A DNA stretch of 64,000 nucleotides from Plectrocnemia conspersa. Its lineage: Eukaryota; Arthropoda; Insecta; Trichoptera; Polycentropodidae. Location: positions 124,001 to 188,000 of the forward strand of contig VTFK01000430.1 of assembly GCA_009617715.1 (NCBI GenBank), read 5' to 3'. The translations under genes were made by a program, and so were the position numbers. The notes beneath the pieces are model-generated. The model saw only the letters and a list, made by a program, of their open reading frames with translations, searched no databases and had not been told where the DNA came from. Positions 11,195-24,071 of the stretch are shown here, piece by piece (position 1 is the stretch's first letter; each line of letters opens with the position of its first letter).

Positions 11195-11570
11195 GAGGGT
11201 CGATGAAAATCACATGTCGGCGCAAAGCTTCGTCTCGCTCGCACTCTTAGTCAATGCATCAGAACTGAACGCATAAAAAGCACGCGTGAAAGAGAAAGGA
11301 CATGGCGATTGAGCTGTTGGGGCGTGGTGTGAAGAAAAGGCGGTGCCTGCGATCACGTGGACCAAACAAAGTATGCGTCGACCAATAGGATAGCAACATT
11401 CAAATCTGGAAGCGCCTCCATTTTCCATTGGATGAGGGGTGCGGGGTATGACACTGAGAAGGACACGGGGATGGGATTATCAGAAGAAATCAGGGCTTTT
11501 ATGATAAAATTCATAAAAAAAACTGCCTCAAATACATATATTCAGAGCAACAAAAACCGATTGAGGAAGA
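11195..11570. promoter_or_regulatory. GC-rich island with CCAAT and E-box motifs
   Basis: A CpG-rich stretch lies about 3 kb upstream of labial. It holds two CCAAT boxes in opposite orientation (GACCAATAGG near 11380, CATTGG near 11426), a CACGTG E-box near 11354 and CATAAAAAG near 11271. Overlapping open frames on both strands reflect composition, not coding. It could be a distal enhancer or the promoter of a non-coding transcript. Confidence 0.3.
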
Positions 11571-11999
11571 GCTAGTTAAATTTAATAGATTAAACTATAG
11601 TAGTATTAGATTTGGTTTTTAATATGTAACAATGTTTTTTTTATCAAATTAGGGTGAATTTTTAGTTATAAGATTAAAACCAACTGCTTTATATATAAAG
11701 ATGTAGTTGAACTTTTGATACTTTAATGAAAATGTAAATTTAACTAAAAAATGAATATTTAATATATTTTCCTTTTTTTAAGTCGATATCTCGTTAAGCT
11801 TTTAAGTTAATGTAGTAATTTAAAATGTCTAGACTAGTTCTTTTCCAGACTAAATAAAATGTGATTAATATTTTTATAAATGCTCAAGTATATACAATAA
11901 CTTTTATGTTTTTTTACATTTAATACTTATATCTGGTAGTTTCAAAATATTTTTATTTAAAAGAACAGAGAAAAGTTAATGTATCTCAAAAATAATTTT

Positions 12000-12345
12000 A
12001 GTCTTGCTCTTGTATGTTTATGCATTGTCGTGCAAGAGAATTGAGCCTTTTAGAAAGGTTACAACTATTAATACATTTTTCGATTTCTTGATAATCACTC
12101 TTAGCTATAATGCTTTTCGAAATATTTTGTGACTTAAATTTCTATCTATTATTGTAGATGAAGATTAATTTATTAGTCCTACTTTTTTAATTTTTGCATA
12201 TTTGTACATTGTCGTGCAAGAGAATTGGCCATTTTAAAATATCCAGTAAGGCAATCGGAAGTTGTCATTCTTTGTACACTAATCAGTTTTAGTTGTAATG
12301 CTTCGCGAAATATTTTGAGACTCTATTTTTATCTTTTGCCTTCTG
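12000..12345 (+). repeat. 185-bp direct duplication
   Basis: CATTGTCGTGCAAGAGAATT occurs near 12023 and 12208. A second block (TAATGCTT..CGAAATATTTTG) occurs near 12109 and 12293. Order and spacing are conserved, giving two units of about 185 bp. The units have diverged by substitutions, so the duplication is old. Confidence 0.75.
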
Positions 12346-14230
12346 ATTTTGTAAATGATCTATTTTTTATCACAATTTATAAATGAATAGTTTCTTTTGC
12401 ATATTAGAAGCGCAGGAAAACCATCGTAAATTCAATTTTTTTGGGTTTTTATTGTAGTTCGTGTGACACCCATTTGTACCCATTTTTGTAAAGTAGTTCA
12501 GAACTATTGAACGATTATTAAAACATTTAATTATTAAGCCTTTGAATGGTTTTACGTGAATCTGATTTAAATGGCGTCTTCGTTTTATCGCATATAACTA
12601 AATAAGAACGTTAAAAACCTCTTAGTTTTCAAGGCTTTCATAGTAAAAATATATAATATTTGCGTATTTTACATATTTAAAGTAAAATTAATGTTTTCTG
12701 AATCACAAACAATTAAATACACCTAAAATAATAAAATAAACAATTATCTTCTTTGTTATCTAATTGAGTTTTATCTTACCTTTCTTGTTCTTACATTCTC
12801 TTTCTTGACAAAAAATTCGGTTGTAATTTTTTTAAACTTTAAGTATGAAAGCTAAATCTTCTTTGTAATATTTATTATACTTAGATTTTCTTTTAGAACG
12901 CATTACCATTATTTGATTAAAATACAATGCACAACAAGATAAATAAAACAGCACTATTGTGTTATTAAAATTGTCTAATAATATTTTGCTCCAAATTAGG
13001 TTTTTACAATATATAAAACCATATTATCAATATTGAGACCTAATCATTCTAATCTATCTTTAATTAATTAAAGTTAAATATTTATCAATAAGTTAATAAG
13101 CTATAACAATCTTATCAATAGTATAACAGTATTTTTTGTAAATAAATATACATATTTTATATTATTCAATAAAATAAATTTGATCCTGATTTAAAACACT
13201 GATTATTTATTTAATTATTGTTTAATTGAGTTGAATCTATAAAATCAATTTTATATCACTCACATTAACAATATAATAATACTGTATTTTAAGTAAATAA
13301 CAATTTTATTTACCTTAATTTAGCTAATTTTTACACTAAACATCCATTTAATATTATACATAATATAATATAAACATTAAAAAAACTTCATATTATAATT
13401 TATTTTTTAATGCATGAAGTTGAACCTTTATTCCATTTAGGAAACCTGGTACAGTTTTGTTTTTTTCGGATTACCCAAATATAAATTAACACCTTCGTAC
13501 ATAATTCTACTGGCCGTACTCCTTTTATTATACCTTACTATCGTAGAATTGTCTCTATTTCAAGTATTAAATTTATGTACATCTTTATGTATTATTAAGA
13601 TACTCTGGTAACATATTATTTTATTACTTATATATAAATACTAAGGCATCTACAATATTTCTTAACCATTCAATCAATCTAATCTTTCAATCACAATTAG
13701 TAAATCTATTTTCATTTAAAACTACTCTCATTGCCCTATTTTGTAATTTTTGCAACATAATTTAATCTGATTATTTAAACATGTCAAATATTATTGAACA
13801 ATAATTAAATTTGGCAATATTACTACTACTGCAGATTTTTTGTTATATAAATAATATATTTTTAATCCTAGATATTATACCTATTTTTCTACTATTTTTT
13901 AAATTTGTAATTACAAATAATAACGTAAACGTTTTATAAAACCTTATGCATTTATTTATAATGTAAATAATATTGCTCCTAATTTATAATCGAATCGACT
14001 TATTCAATTACTGTTTTTATTTTATTTAATCTTAATAAGCTATTCCTTTAAAATTTTAGTCAATGATGCAGAAAAGAATATTTATAATGTAGAATTACAA
14101 ATAATGTTAAGATACTTCAATTTGAATATATTTGTCTATTTTCTAGTTATTCGCAATTTGGATATTTGTAGTATTCAATTATATTGCAGCAACTCTAACA
14201 ACCAAAGAACATAGATCTTTGATGAGCACA
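12346..14230. other. AT-rich intergenic filler
   Basis: Very AT-rich, with long A and T runs. No coding frame, RNA gene or repeat was recognised. Confidence 0.5.
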
Positions 14231-14232
14231 CA

Positions 14233-14450
14233 TTGTATTTTATCAACGCATTTAGTCATTTTTTCCTGGTTATGTACCGTTGCAATATCTACAATTGTGC
14301 CTTTTTTTGTTTTAAAAAAAAGAATTTTATTTATAACCGTTGCATACAAAATAATTATATAAAAATACTTTGTGATTACCGAAATTCCCTAAATTACTCA
14401 TATTTCATATATTAATTTTTGCTGCTGTGGACTTTCTTAATGATTTTTTA
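14233..14450 (+). repeat. Dispersed repeat, family B copy 1
   Basis: ATGTACCGTTGCAATATCTA, then TACCGAAATT.CCTAAATTACTCATATTTCA and GCTGCTGTGGACTTTCTTAA, align with two adjacent units at 20290-20700. The 60-codon open frame here is a by-product of the repeat. Confidence 0.55.
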
Positions 14451-15199
14451 AATAAATTCAAATAATATCTAAGCTAATTTATTATTGTAATGTTTTTTAA
14501 TCATACCGAAATATTACAACAAAAAATTATATATTTTCAATTGTAGAAAAGTCTATATTCGTATGCGAAAACTTTAAGAAATTTATTTTTCAAACAATTT
14601 ATATATCCAGATTTTTTTATTAATCCACACCAACAGCATCCAAATGAGTCTTTTCGGTAGCATAAATAATTAAAATAATACTTCGTATATATTTGAAGCA
14701 TTAAATTATTTTTTTGACACTTTTTATTGATAACATATAAATATCTGTTTGAACCTGTATTCATTATTCAAACTGTATTTTGCTTTTTCATAATTTTACG
14801 AATATATTCGTATTCGAATATTTATCGTTAACTATTTATTTGATATTCTAATACTTAAAATATATAATAATATTTGTAAATTCTGATATAAAAGTCTCAC
14901 ATGTATATTCAAACGTGAGATGAATGTAAATTTAGTATATTATATTAGCGTACTTCTAGATATAGATTTGGTTGTAATACTAGAAATCAACCAAAAAGAA
15001 GGATATAGATATGTTAATATGTATTATATAACAAAGTTAGCAAACATATTTTTTAAGTATTTTCTCTATATAAATACGACAACTTAAAACTAGATTTTAA
15101 TATATACTAGTACGTTTGACAAGGCCATATTTTTATGTTTTTTACAAATATTTTTTAGGCTTCTCTTTTAATAAAATATATATATTTATATCTCTATGA

Positions 15200-15570
15200 C
15201 TGACACAGACAGTAATATATATATATAAGTCAGTGACTAATTCCTGAAATACCTGGCTTCAAACCCTATATTAATCTTGGTGTTTTTGTGAGATCGGAAT
15301 TTATGACTATTATATTTATAGGTATAATTCGGATCAATCTTAACAGATTCTCATGAAGGAAAATCTTGATAAATAAATAAATTGAATCAAACTATAACGC
15401 ATAGTGAAATCTATTGATACTGATTGAAATATATGTTTCTAATTTACAATCTGATTTCGGTCTTCTGTTTCACTATTTAATTATAGTCATTGATTGTGTC
15501 TACTTCATTGTGAAACATTGGGTTAAAGAATGTCATGTTACATAATGAAAATTTACAATAATTAAATATA
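15200..15570 (+). repeat. SINE-like repeat, family A copy 2
   Basis: Second copy of the family seen at 4140-4690. A B-box-like GGCTTCAAACCC near 15260 is followed by GGTGTTTTTGTGAG. The 3' block has ATTGATTGTGTC, CATTGTGAAACATTGGGTTA and GTCATGTTAC. A preceding (TA)n run may be an insertion target or slippage. Confidence 0.5.
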
Positions 15571-15999
15571 CTTTTGATTAAATATTATTATGTATATGTT
15601 TATTTATTCATTATACAGCGTCTAATATTTATTTTTACAGTTCCTGGCCAAAGCCATCCACCTGAGTATCTATTTATTCGTTCTCTTTTTTATTTATTTA
15701 TTTTTTAGAGCAAAAAAAACCTATTTGTTTTTATTAAGTTAACTTTTTAGGATTTTTAAATATTCATGTTACCTACTTAAGGTTTTTAACTAATGGGTTA
15801 GAATGATTTTTATTTCTGTCATGGTAATTTACTTTAAGTTTATCGAAGTAATCGCGTAAAGTGTCTATTTTTAAATCTTTATGTATATTTGAGTTTCGGA
15901 CAAATCATTGAGCATTTGTCGCCATTCTTAGCGAAATATTTTGTTTATTCATTATGTTTTATATGGATTCAATATAATTTTAGTCGGTGGTTACTGGTA

Positions 16000-16215
16000 G
16001 TCGTTATAACTAATTTGGATGGAACGCGTGGTTCTATTGTACAGGCTGCCTTGTGTTTATCAATCATCATTATCAGTCTGTGGGATCACCGTAACAGCCA
16101 TGCGGTCAACCAGGTGTTAATACCTTCGACTACCATCTTTGTTAACGTCAGACGCGTAAGTTAGTCAGTGGAAGAGTAGTAGTGGTAGCGCCAGGGTACA
16201 TAAATATCTACATAC
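16000..16215. promoter_or_regulatory. Candidate regulatory island
   Basis: A balanced-composition stretch with TGTTTATCAATCATCATTAT near 16058, which combines forkhead-like and Hox/Pbx-like cores. The open frame through it ends soon after and has no recognisable domain. Regulatory status is inferred. Confidence 0.25.
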
Positions 16216-16559
16216 ATCTTCAACGGATAATTTTAATTGATATATATTGCAATTCATAGAACAAATTGTAACAAATCAGTTAATCGTAATACTGATTTTC
16301 ACACAACTGAATAAATACCTTAGTAATCCCTCTGAATAAACTTGATTGGAAAATGATCAACCCCTTTCATCTACTCTAAGAAAAAATAGGTTAAACTGTA
16401 TTGGAAAAAATATATCGGTATTTTATTTACTTCTTTGCAATAGAGATAAAAATATTCTCGTTAATTTTTTTGCGATGTATATATTAGAAAAAAAAATACG
16501 ATTGGAAAAGCCAATGTAAATACGATATAAGTGGTATATATATATATATATTTTTTTTG

Positions 16560-16740
16560 TTATGTCATTATTTCAATTCGGAAGCTGCCTGTCTGATCAC
16601 AAGGCAACGCTGGACCATCAATCACCAGCTACAGCTTATAGAGCTACCGATCTATGATAACGCCTCCTTATCGTATTCTATTAGAAACATGCTTTCTTAT
16701 TATACGCCGTACACAATACCTATCCCATTATAATATAATA
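16560..16740. promoter_or_regulatory. Candidate regulatory patch
   Basis: About 180 bp of higher-complexity sequence (GGAAGCTGCCTGTCTGATCA onward) between a (TA)n run and AT-rich DNA. No coding frame or repeat was recognised. Confidence 0.15.
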
Positions 16741-18895
16741 AATAAATAAATGGTGAATAACGTTCATTCCTAAAAACGTTGATAGGTACACATACATAAT
16801 ATGTAGGTATGTGTATATATTTTTTTATAATTCGGTCCGTTTATTTTACTGTCAAAATCCTTCGCATCTCAGAATACGATCAGATAGGAACAATTGAGAC
16901 AGATTTTATTCTCAGTCTTCATTGTCAAAAGAAACGGTTCAACTTCATATCTATACATAATTATTGATATATTATATTTATTCACAAATTACTGAGTATG
17001 ATTTTGACTTATACATATAAACATTAAATTGTTTACTATTGTATTTAAAGATTAGTATCTTAACTGAATAATCATTACAGTTTTTTAACTAAATTTAAAT
17101 ATTAATATAATATATTAATTATATTAAAAATTATTGAGAATATATGTAAGGTTTGTGATAGCTCACTAAATAAATGATTATATTTAATAATAATCTACAA
17201 TATTTATGTTAAATTTATAATATTCATGAGGCAATGAAATTAAAATCGAGAGCAAATATGCAGTCGGAAAAACAGCGTCGATTCTGACCACGCGCTTGTT
17301 AACCATTAACATTCTTTCGTGGCTTTCACCGTCATATTTATAGTTTGTTCTTAACAAATAAATTAGTGACTGGTTTTTAAAAAATAAATACCTATAAATA
17401 ATTTAAATTAATTGCATACTTCAAACATATTACTTTATATCATTAATTCATATTTTTATTAATATAATAATCTTATATTATACTGACTTTTTAAAATAAA
17501 AACCTTGCTAAGATTTAGTTCAGCAAATATGTATTTAGTGTTCCAAATAAAGTTTTGTATTGTATATGTTACAGTAAATGTGAAATAATATTCTCACAAA
17601 TGTAACAAAAAAATTAATTATTATTTCACTGGTCAACATCAGTGTAATTGTATTGTTACTCAATTTTAATTAAACTCAATTTGACAGCTGCAAAGTGTCC
17701 ATTTTCTGTTCAAGTCCAAAAATATTTGTATAATGATTAATTGAGTTTCTAAAGACAGTAAAATTATATTGTCTGGTAAAAAAATATATTTGGATATGAT
17801 TTTTAATTATTATTATTTAATTATACTTGCTACCAAAAAGACAAAAAAATCATACTATAATAAATTAAACATTATTCATATTCATTTTAAAAGGTTAGAA
17901 AATCCAATAAAATCCACAGCTGCAAAATATTTACTCAGAAATATTCGTAATTTTTGGAATTTCGGCAATTGCGAATTTTTTTTTTATTATTATTATATTT
18001 GTCGGCTATTTTAAATTATGATAAATTTTGTTATAAATAACATGAATATACTTATATTCATGTTTAAGATAAATTTCGAAACACAAAATAAGAGAACAAT
18101 TGATCTGTAGTAGTAGGTACATCAAAGAAAAAATTGACTACCTGCGCTGTTGTAATACATAAGGAATAATACATGATAAAGTTTCTTGGTTTTTTATGAT
18201 TTTAGAAATTAAAAATTATTAAATATTTACTACATTTGCAGTACAATATTTTATAAGAGAATACTTTATGAAATAATACACGCGTTTTTTAATACATTCG
18301 GTATTTGAATATTCGAAAATTTTGATTAGAGTCTCTTCTTGTTATTAAATAACTTTTTTTATGGTATAATAACAATACAAAGCACTATTTTGTATATTAT
18401 ATTTTATTTATTTAGTCCTTTCTAATATAATAAAATTAATACACCTGCAAATTAGGATTTTTTAACATATACTAAATTTTATTTAGTACTTCTTACACTT
18501 GTATTATAAAAGTTACTGATATTTATTTTTACTGTAGTGTTTGAATAACATTTAAATAAACATTATTGGCTAAAAATGAGCTAATAATTCCTAAAATTTT
18601 AGTCTCCATTTCAAAGTCCTTCCAAAATATTTATTTATGCTTCCTCCTTTGGAGCTATTAATCCTACGTCCACTATATTAAAGCAGATATATTAAACATA
18701 TATTTGTAAAATAATTAGGATTTATCTTCTTACGCTTATATATATTGAAACATATATATTTCAAAATTAAAATTTCTTACAGCTTTTAAATATTGTATAA
18801 TTTTTCTATATAATATTTTAGGTTATTACAATACAATGTAATAACATAAAACATAATAGACTTATACAAGATTATGCTTTGATCTAAAAATTAAA
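16741..18895. other. AT-rich intergenic filler
   Basis: AT-rich, with homopolymer runs and no supported feature. Confidence 0.5.
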
Positions 18896-18899
18896 TATT

Positions 18900-19400
18900 T
18901 TACGATGCATTGTAGTTTCGTCCGCAACACAATAACGATCGTTCCGCCGCAACAAGCTAACTCGGCGTTTCCCAAATATTCGAAAGCGGGTCACCGATCG
19001 TTCGGCAACGATTAAAACAATCGATTCGATTTTCGCACGTCATTCGCCTAATTCTTTCTTAATACTCGAAACGAGCACATACAATAAGAAAAGCAACATA
19101 ACGGAATGCGGGAGTCGAAAACGAGAGACCGGTCTCCTCGCAGAGATCACCTCGTACAGATAACGATGTTTGCTTACCGTTCGGCATTCATAATAACGAG
19201 TGACATTTATGGGAGATCAAAAAGAATATGTAGAAGCCAGTGGAACAATGTGCTTCCTTCCCATGTCGGTGGAGGTACTGTTTGTTCGCAGACAAAATGG
19301 ATTTGGTTGATTGGCCAACAAAGGTGTCAGACTACCGCGGCGGGTGGCTTCACGGACGACGGATACAGGGCCAGCTCTAGTTCTAGGAAAATTTAGACAT
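18900..19400. promoter_or_regulatory. CpG-containing island upstream of labial
   Basis: About 500 bp in which CpG and G+C rise sharply. It includes repeated ACGATCGTT and CGATTCGATT words in the first half and a 96-codon open frame at 19106-19396 in the second. That frame shows no signal peptide, domain or compositional sign of a protein, so I do not call it coding. A promoter, unspliced non-coding exon or enhancer is more likely. Confidence 0.3.
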
Positions 19401-20289
19401 TGTATCCAGTAAAATTCACTACCTTAACATTAATACAGATCCATGTTATATTAGACATCTTATCGATTTTTCGAATGGTGAAAATCTCGAATCGTGTAGA
19501 TACGGATTTCCAAACATGAATAATCGAACTAGTTCAGTTAGAGTTTTTGAAATTGTTGAGATCAATGAGTAAGCTCCTGGTTAGGTAAACATATTTGATG
19601 CAATATTTAGGTATTTATTTAACTTTTAGAAGTCCAAAGGCTTTGTTGTCATGCCCAATATATTTTCTATTTTTTGAAAGTAAATGTGCTAAAATGTCTA
19701 TGAAACTCTATTTGGCAGTTTCAAAACATACATTTTTCAGGCCAAAATATTCTGTCCTAACCCCCAAATGACGTCACTAAGTAAAAGGCGAAAATGATTC
19801 TTCAAAAACAGAACGGAAATATTGCGCAAAACCGTCAGAATTTTTTTTGTCCAAACATATGTCAGAATGAAAAGAATTGCGGATTCATAGTTTAGCTTTC
19901 ATTTTATCAAGATAAAGAAAACTTCTAAATGAGTTCTTTACTATTTTCATGTATTCGCATCATTTTTCAAAGACAGACCATTTTGAATTGTAGCTCCATC
20001 GAGGTCCAGAATTTTGACTTCTACTATCTTCTTCCAGATTATAAACTTAGCAAAGAAAACTTTAAATATTCCCCTTTTATTCATAATGGTAACTTAACGA
20101 TCTTGAGTCTCTTTTCAAAATATTTAAATACTGAATATATATTTTTTAACTTATTTTATATTTAAATATTTATATATTTGTAGTAAAATATTTTTCATAT
20201 TTTTTTTTTTCTAAAACACCAAAAACCGACTAACTCCAAAATGAATAAAAGCAACGTGTGAACGCAACCATGAAAATTAATTAGTCGAC

Positions 20290-20765
20290 AAACAAAATAT
20301 TCAAGAAAAAAACTCATTTTAATTGCCGAAATTTCATAAATTACTCATATTTAAAATGTAATTTTATGCAGCTGTGGCCTTTTTCAATAAATGGTATTTT
20401 TTTCTCTTATCATACAACGCAAGGAATATTTTTAACATGTACTGTTGCATTATTTACAATGCAATTTTGCTCATTTTTGTTTTGCAAAATATATGTTTTT
20501 AGATAATATTATGTTATTAAAATATTAAAAGCAAAAAATAAAAAACCTTTGCCTAGTTGCTGCAATTTTAAAAAATACTCATATATCGGAGTTATAATTT
20601 TGCAGCTGAGGATTTTCTCAATAGCTGGTATTTATTTTTTTATATAATAAATTAATTGTAATATTTAAAGCTATTTATTATATTTATATTATTGGAGCAA
20701 TCTGAGTTATAGCCTTTACGACAAAAAAAACAATTAAATGAAATTTTGTACTGACTTAATGTTAG
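20290..20765 (+). repeat. Dispersed repeat, family B, two tandem copies
   Basis: Unit one has TGCCGAAATTTCATAAATTA, then ATGCAGCTGTGGCCTTTTTC. Unit two has GTTGCTGCAATTTTAAAAAA, then TTGCAGCTGAGGATTTTCTC. Between them lies ACATGTACTGTTGCATTATT, matching 14273 onward. The right end (AGCCTTTACGAC) matches 11107-11160, so families B and the 10-kb array may share an end. Confidence 0.5.
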
Positions 20766-21659
20766 AAACACTTGATGCTCTATTATTTTAAAATAAAAGT
20801 AAATTGTTTTGCATATTTATGTTATTTTAATAACACATAGTCTTTGGGTTTTTTCTTACATTTGCAAAAATGTATAACTTTTTATAAATTAACGATAATT
20901 TAACTATTCTTCGGTGTTTGTTAGCATTAGGTATCAATGATACTATTTAGTAACGAAATATTAGCTTAATTTAGCAGAGATAATTAGCATAGAGAATGAA
21001 GTTTTTTCCGTTCAATTTCTCGCATATCTTTTTAAATCTTTCAGATTGAATCCACCTGATTTAATGTGACTGTAAACGACTGTAAAATAGGGTTTAAGGC
21101 GAGTTAAAATAACAGTCAAAAATGACGGATGAGATTATTTGTTTATTTGTTGAAAGACGAAAATGTAAAAATATCAAAAGTACTTAAGAATTCTGGAGGT
21201 CAGAAATTTGTACATAAATAATTTATTCCCAGGCTGTTTCGAGATGACCCACAACATCCACAATGTAGTGACAGATCTGATATACAAATAACATGGACTA
21301 GCAGTAGCGAGAGCCATTTCGTGTCCATCGTATACGCTCAGTATTAATTGGATTAGTCGTATCTTGAGATACACACACATTCAGTATAATTGAAATGTAT
21401 ATACCTACATAATGTACATAAAATATCTTCATCAAAATATTATAATAATATATTATAAATTATTTATTATATACAATTAACTAATATTATTTTATTATTA
21501 CATAAAATAAATCTCTTTGATATAGATATCTAATATTGCGTTAAATATTATCTATTCATGGAACTGTTTTGCTAACTTTAATTTGTGTTAACTGTGAAAA
21601 TAGCAGATATTTTATTTTTATGTTAAAAAGTATCAAAGATATATACGGTGCTTTAGACG

Positions 21660-23430
21660 AGTGTGAAAAGTGACGCGGGTGGCTCGACTGACACATCGGC
21701 CAAGATTCACATCTGACATGATTTGAATATAACGAGAGGAGGTCTTATCGCGGAGGAGGAAGTCCATGCGTGGGTAGTGAGGGTGAATCTCTAATTATTT
21801 ACTATAAAAGGCCCATTCAATTTTTTATATGAACTTGAAAATTTACGAAAATTCACAAATTTTCTTTTAATTCAAGACAAAAAGTACTATTATTTATTTG
21901 TGTTAACTTTGATGTAAATTAGTAATATATTTAATTAATTCATAGAGAAGTTACTTGAAATAAATATTATTTATAGTATTTAAAAACAGAATTATATAGT
22001 ATACCAAATATTGCCACAAAGATAAGATTTTGTAAAATTATACCCTTTGAAAAATTTATTCCATTGAGTTAATTTTTAAATAAATTTTTACAACTGTAAT
22101 ATTACTGAAAATTATTTTTAAATATATTTTTTTATTATACCATATATTGTAAATTACATTTTAAAGTTTTAAGCTAAATGTTGAAGATACGAATTTTGGA
22201 AATTTTTTTTTGTAGTCATTTTAGTAGTATAATATAAAAATATGTTCATTATTTTTCATTAATTTAATTTTACTAAAATTAAATTTATGATTTGTTTTAA
22301 CCTTAAATGTATTTTTATTTAAGTAATATAAATAGCTGTAAAAAGCTATAAAATACTTAAAATAGTTTTTATAAAAATTCTGATAAAAACTCCTCACTAT
22401 AATAAAATTTGGTTTATTTTTTGAAAAAATTATTGTTTTTGTAAAAAAAAAAATTATGCAAAAATGAATAATTTTTTAAACTTAAAAATAAATTATATAT
22501 TCTAAAGTCTTAATATATTTTTAAAATATTATATGTCTTTCCAAATAAGTTGTAAAATTTTACCAAATATTTGTGCTGAAATTTAAAATTCTTTTAGTTA
22601 AAAAATTTATTATTAAAGTCTAGAGACCAATTATATCTTTTAATAAGAAAAATGTGTACTACAATTCATAGTCTTTTGTATAAGTTGTTTATTTAACTGG
22701 TTGTTAAAAAAAAAAAAAAAAAATCATTGAATCTTAAATTTCATTCTTTTATATTAAAAAATCTATAATGTAAATTTAGAGCTTAAAATTATTTTGAAAT
22801 TCATTAAATATGTGCTACATATTTTTATTATAGTCTTTTAATATAAGGAAATAATTTTACTAAATATTTATTAGAAGAATATGAATATGAATTGTAATCT
22901 AAGCAAAATAATATAAATAGAAAAAAGTAAAAAGTGATAAAATTAATTTTAGATAAAATATATTAAGACTCATATTTCACCTAATTCAAAATACATATAG
23001 AATACTTTTGTGAATTATTACTAAGCTTCACTACTTTAAAAATCCATGTGTATAATATATAAGCGGAAAAAAATTAAATTAGCACTACAATTCTGTCAAA
23101 ATAAATGATATAATGTGAAAGAAAATGTTATCTCACTATAACAATAAAATGTACTATTTAGGCTATTTTATTTTTTAAATAATATTATGTATACTTTAAA
23201 AGTTCATAATTATAATTAAGCATAAAAAATTTATGAGGTTAAAATGTGCTATTCGTTATTGATTATTGAAAAAAAAAATTAAAATAATATTGACTACAAA
23301 AATATCTAGGAAGCGAGACAATATTTTTTTATTAAATATCAGAGTTTACTATATATGTATATTAAATGATTTTTAAATGCAGCATCGTATAAATAAATTA
23401 TTACATTATATACATTAGTATATCAATAAT
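21660..23430. other. AT-rich intergenic DNA
   Basis: Mostly AT-rich filler, including an 18-19-base poly(A) run near 22707. A short balanced patch at 21660-21790 was noted but carries no recognisable feature. Confidence 0.5.
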
Positions 23431-23434
23431 ACTT

Positions 23435-23715
23435 TACGTATTTGTATTATATGCACATATTCTTTGCAGTTTTATTTGTTTGAATAAAAGGCTTGGTATG
23501 TTACGAGGTCCATGCGTATAATAGCCTTTATCAAGTACAAGGTTTTGCGGACTGGTCCCTGAGGAGGAGAGGAATGTAAGAGATAGGAGACGAGACGACC
23601 GTTGCCATGTCCCTGTCAATTTCAATAACGTCAAAACGTCACTACTAAACCCACTATATGAGCAAGTGTATGTGAACCAAAAGGGTTCTTCGATTCCGAT
23701 CGATTTTAACTTCGA
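23435..23715. promoter_or_regulatory. Candidate regulatory or exon-like patch
   Basis: A balanced-composition stretch with a 66-codon minus-strand frame (23434-23634). I see no domain, and no splice sites frame it convincingly. It may be a conserved non-coding element. Confidence 0.2.
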
Positions 23716-24033
23716 CTTTTCTTATACATGCCAAAGCAAAATAAATAAATAATAATTAAAATCACAAATCAATATTTAATTATGTAGAGATAACAAATAA
23801 TATATTATCTTTATATTTGGAATAAAATAATCGATAAGTTCACAATAAATTTTATTTGCTCACAAAACAAGTTTTCAATGACACGATGTAGGTGTCAGTT
23901 TCTGTATCATCAATTTTTTCTTTATTTTTTAATAAATAATGAACCGATGACTGTTTTGGGTGACCATATTAAATAAATAAAAACAAAACGGTTTACGAAA
24001 ATATTTTTTTACATATATTATTGAGTAAAAAGC

Positions 24034-24071
24034 ATGGTCACTATATGACCCTATTTTTTGTTTGCACAAGT
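24034..24071 (+). repeat. Diverged copy of the palindromic terminal motif
   Basis: GGTCACTATATGACCC, then TGTTTGCACAAG, resembles the copies at 3208 and 6038 (GGGGTC...TACCCC, then TGTTTGCACA) with a short insertion between the two parts. The match is weaker than among the labial-intron copies. Confidence 0.3.

Noticed and set aside
19106..19396. 96-codon plus-strand frame
   Set aside because: High-complexity DNA lengthens frames by chance; the translation shows no recognisable family or targeting signal.
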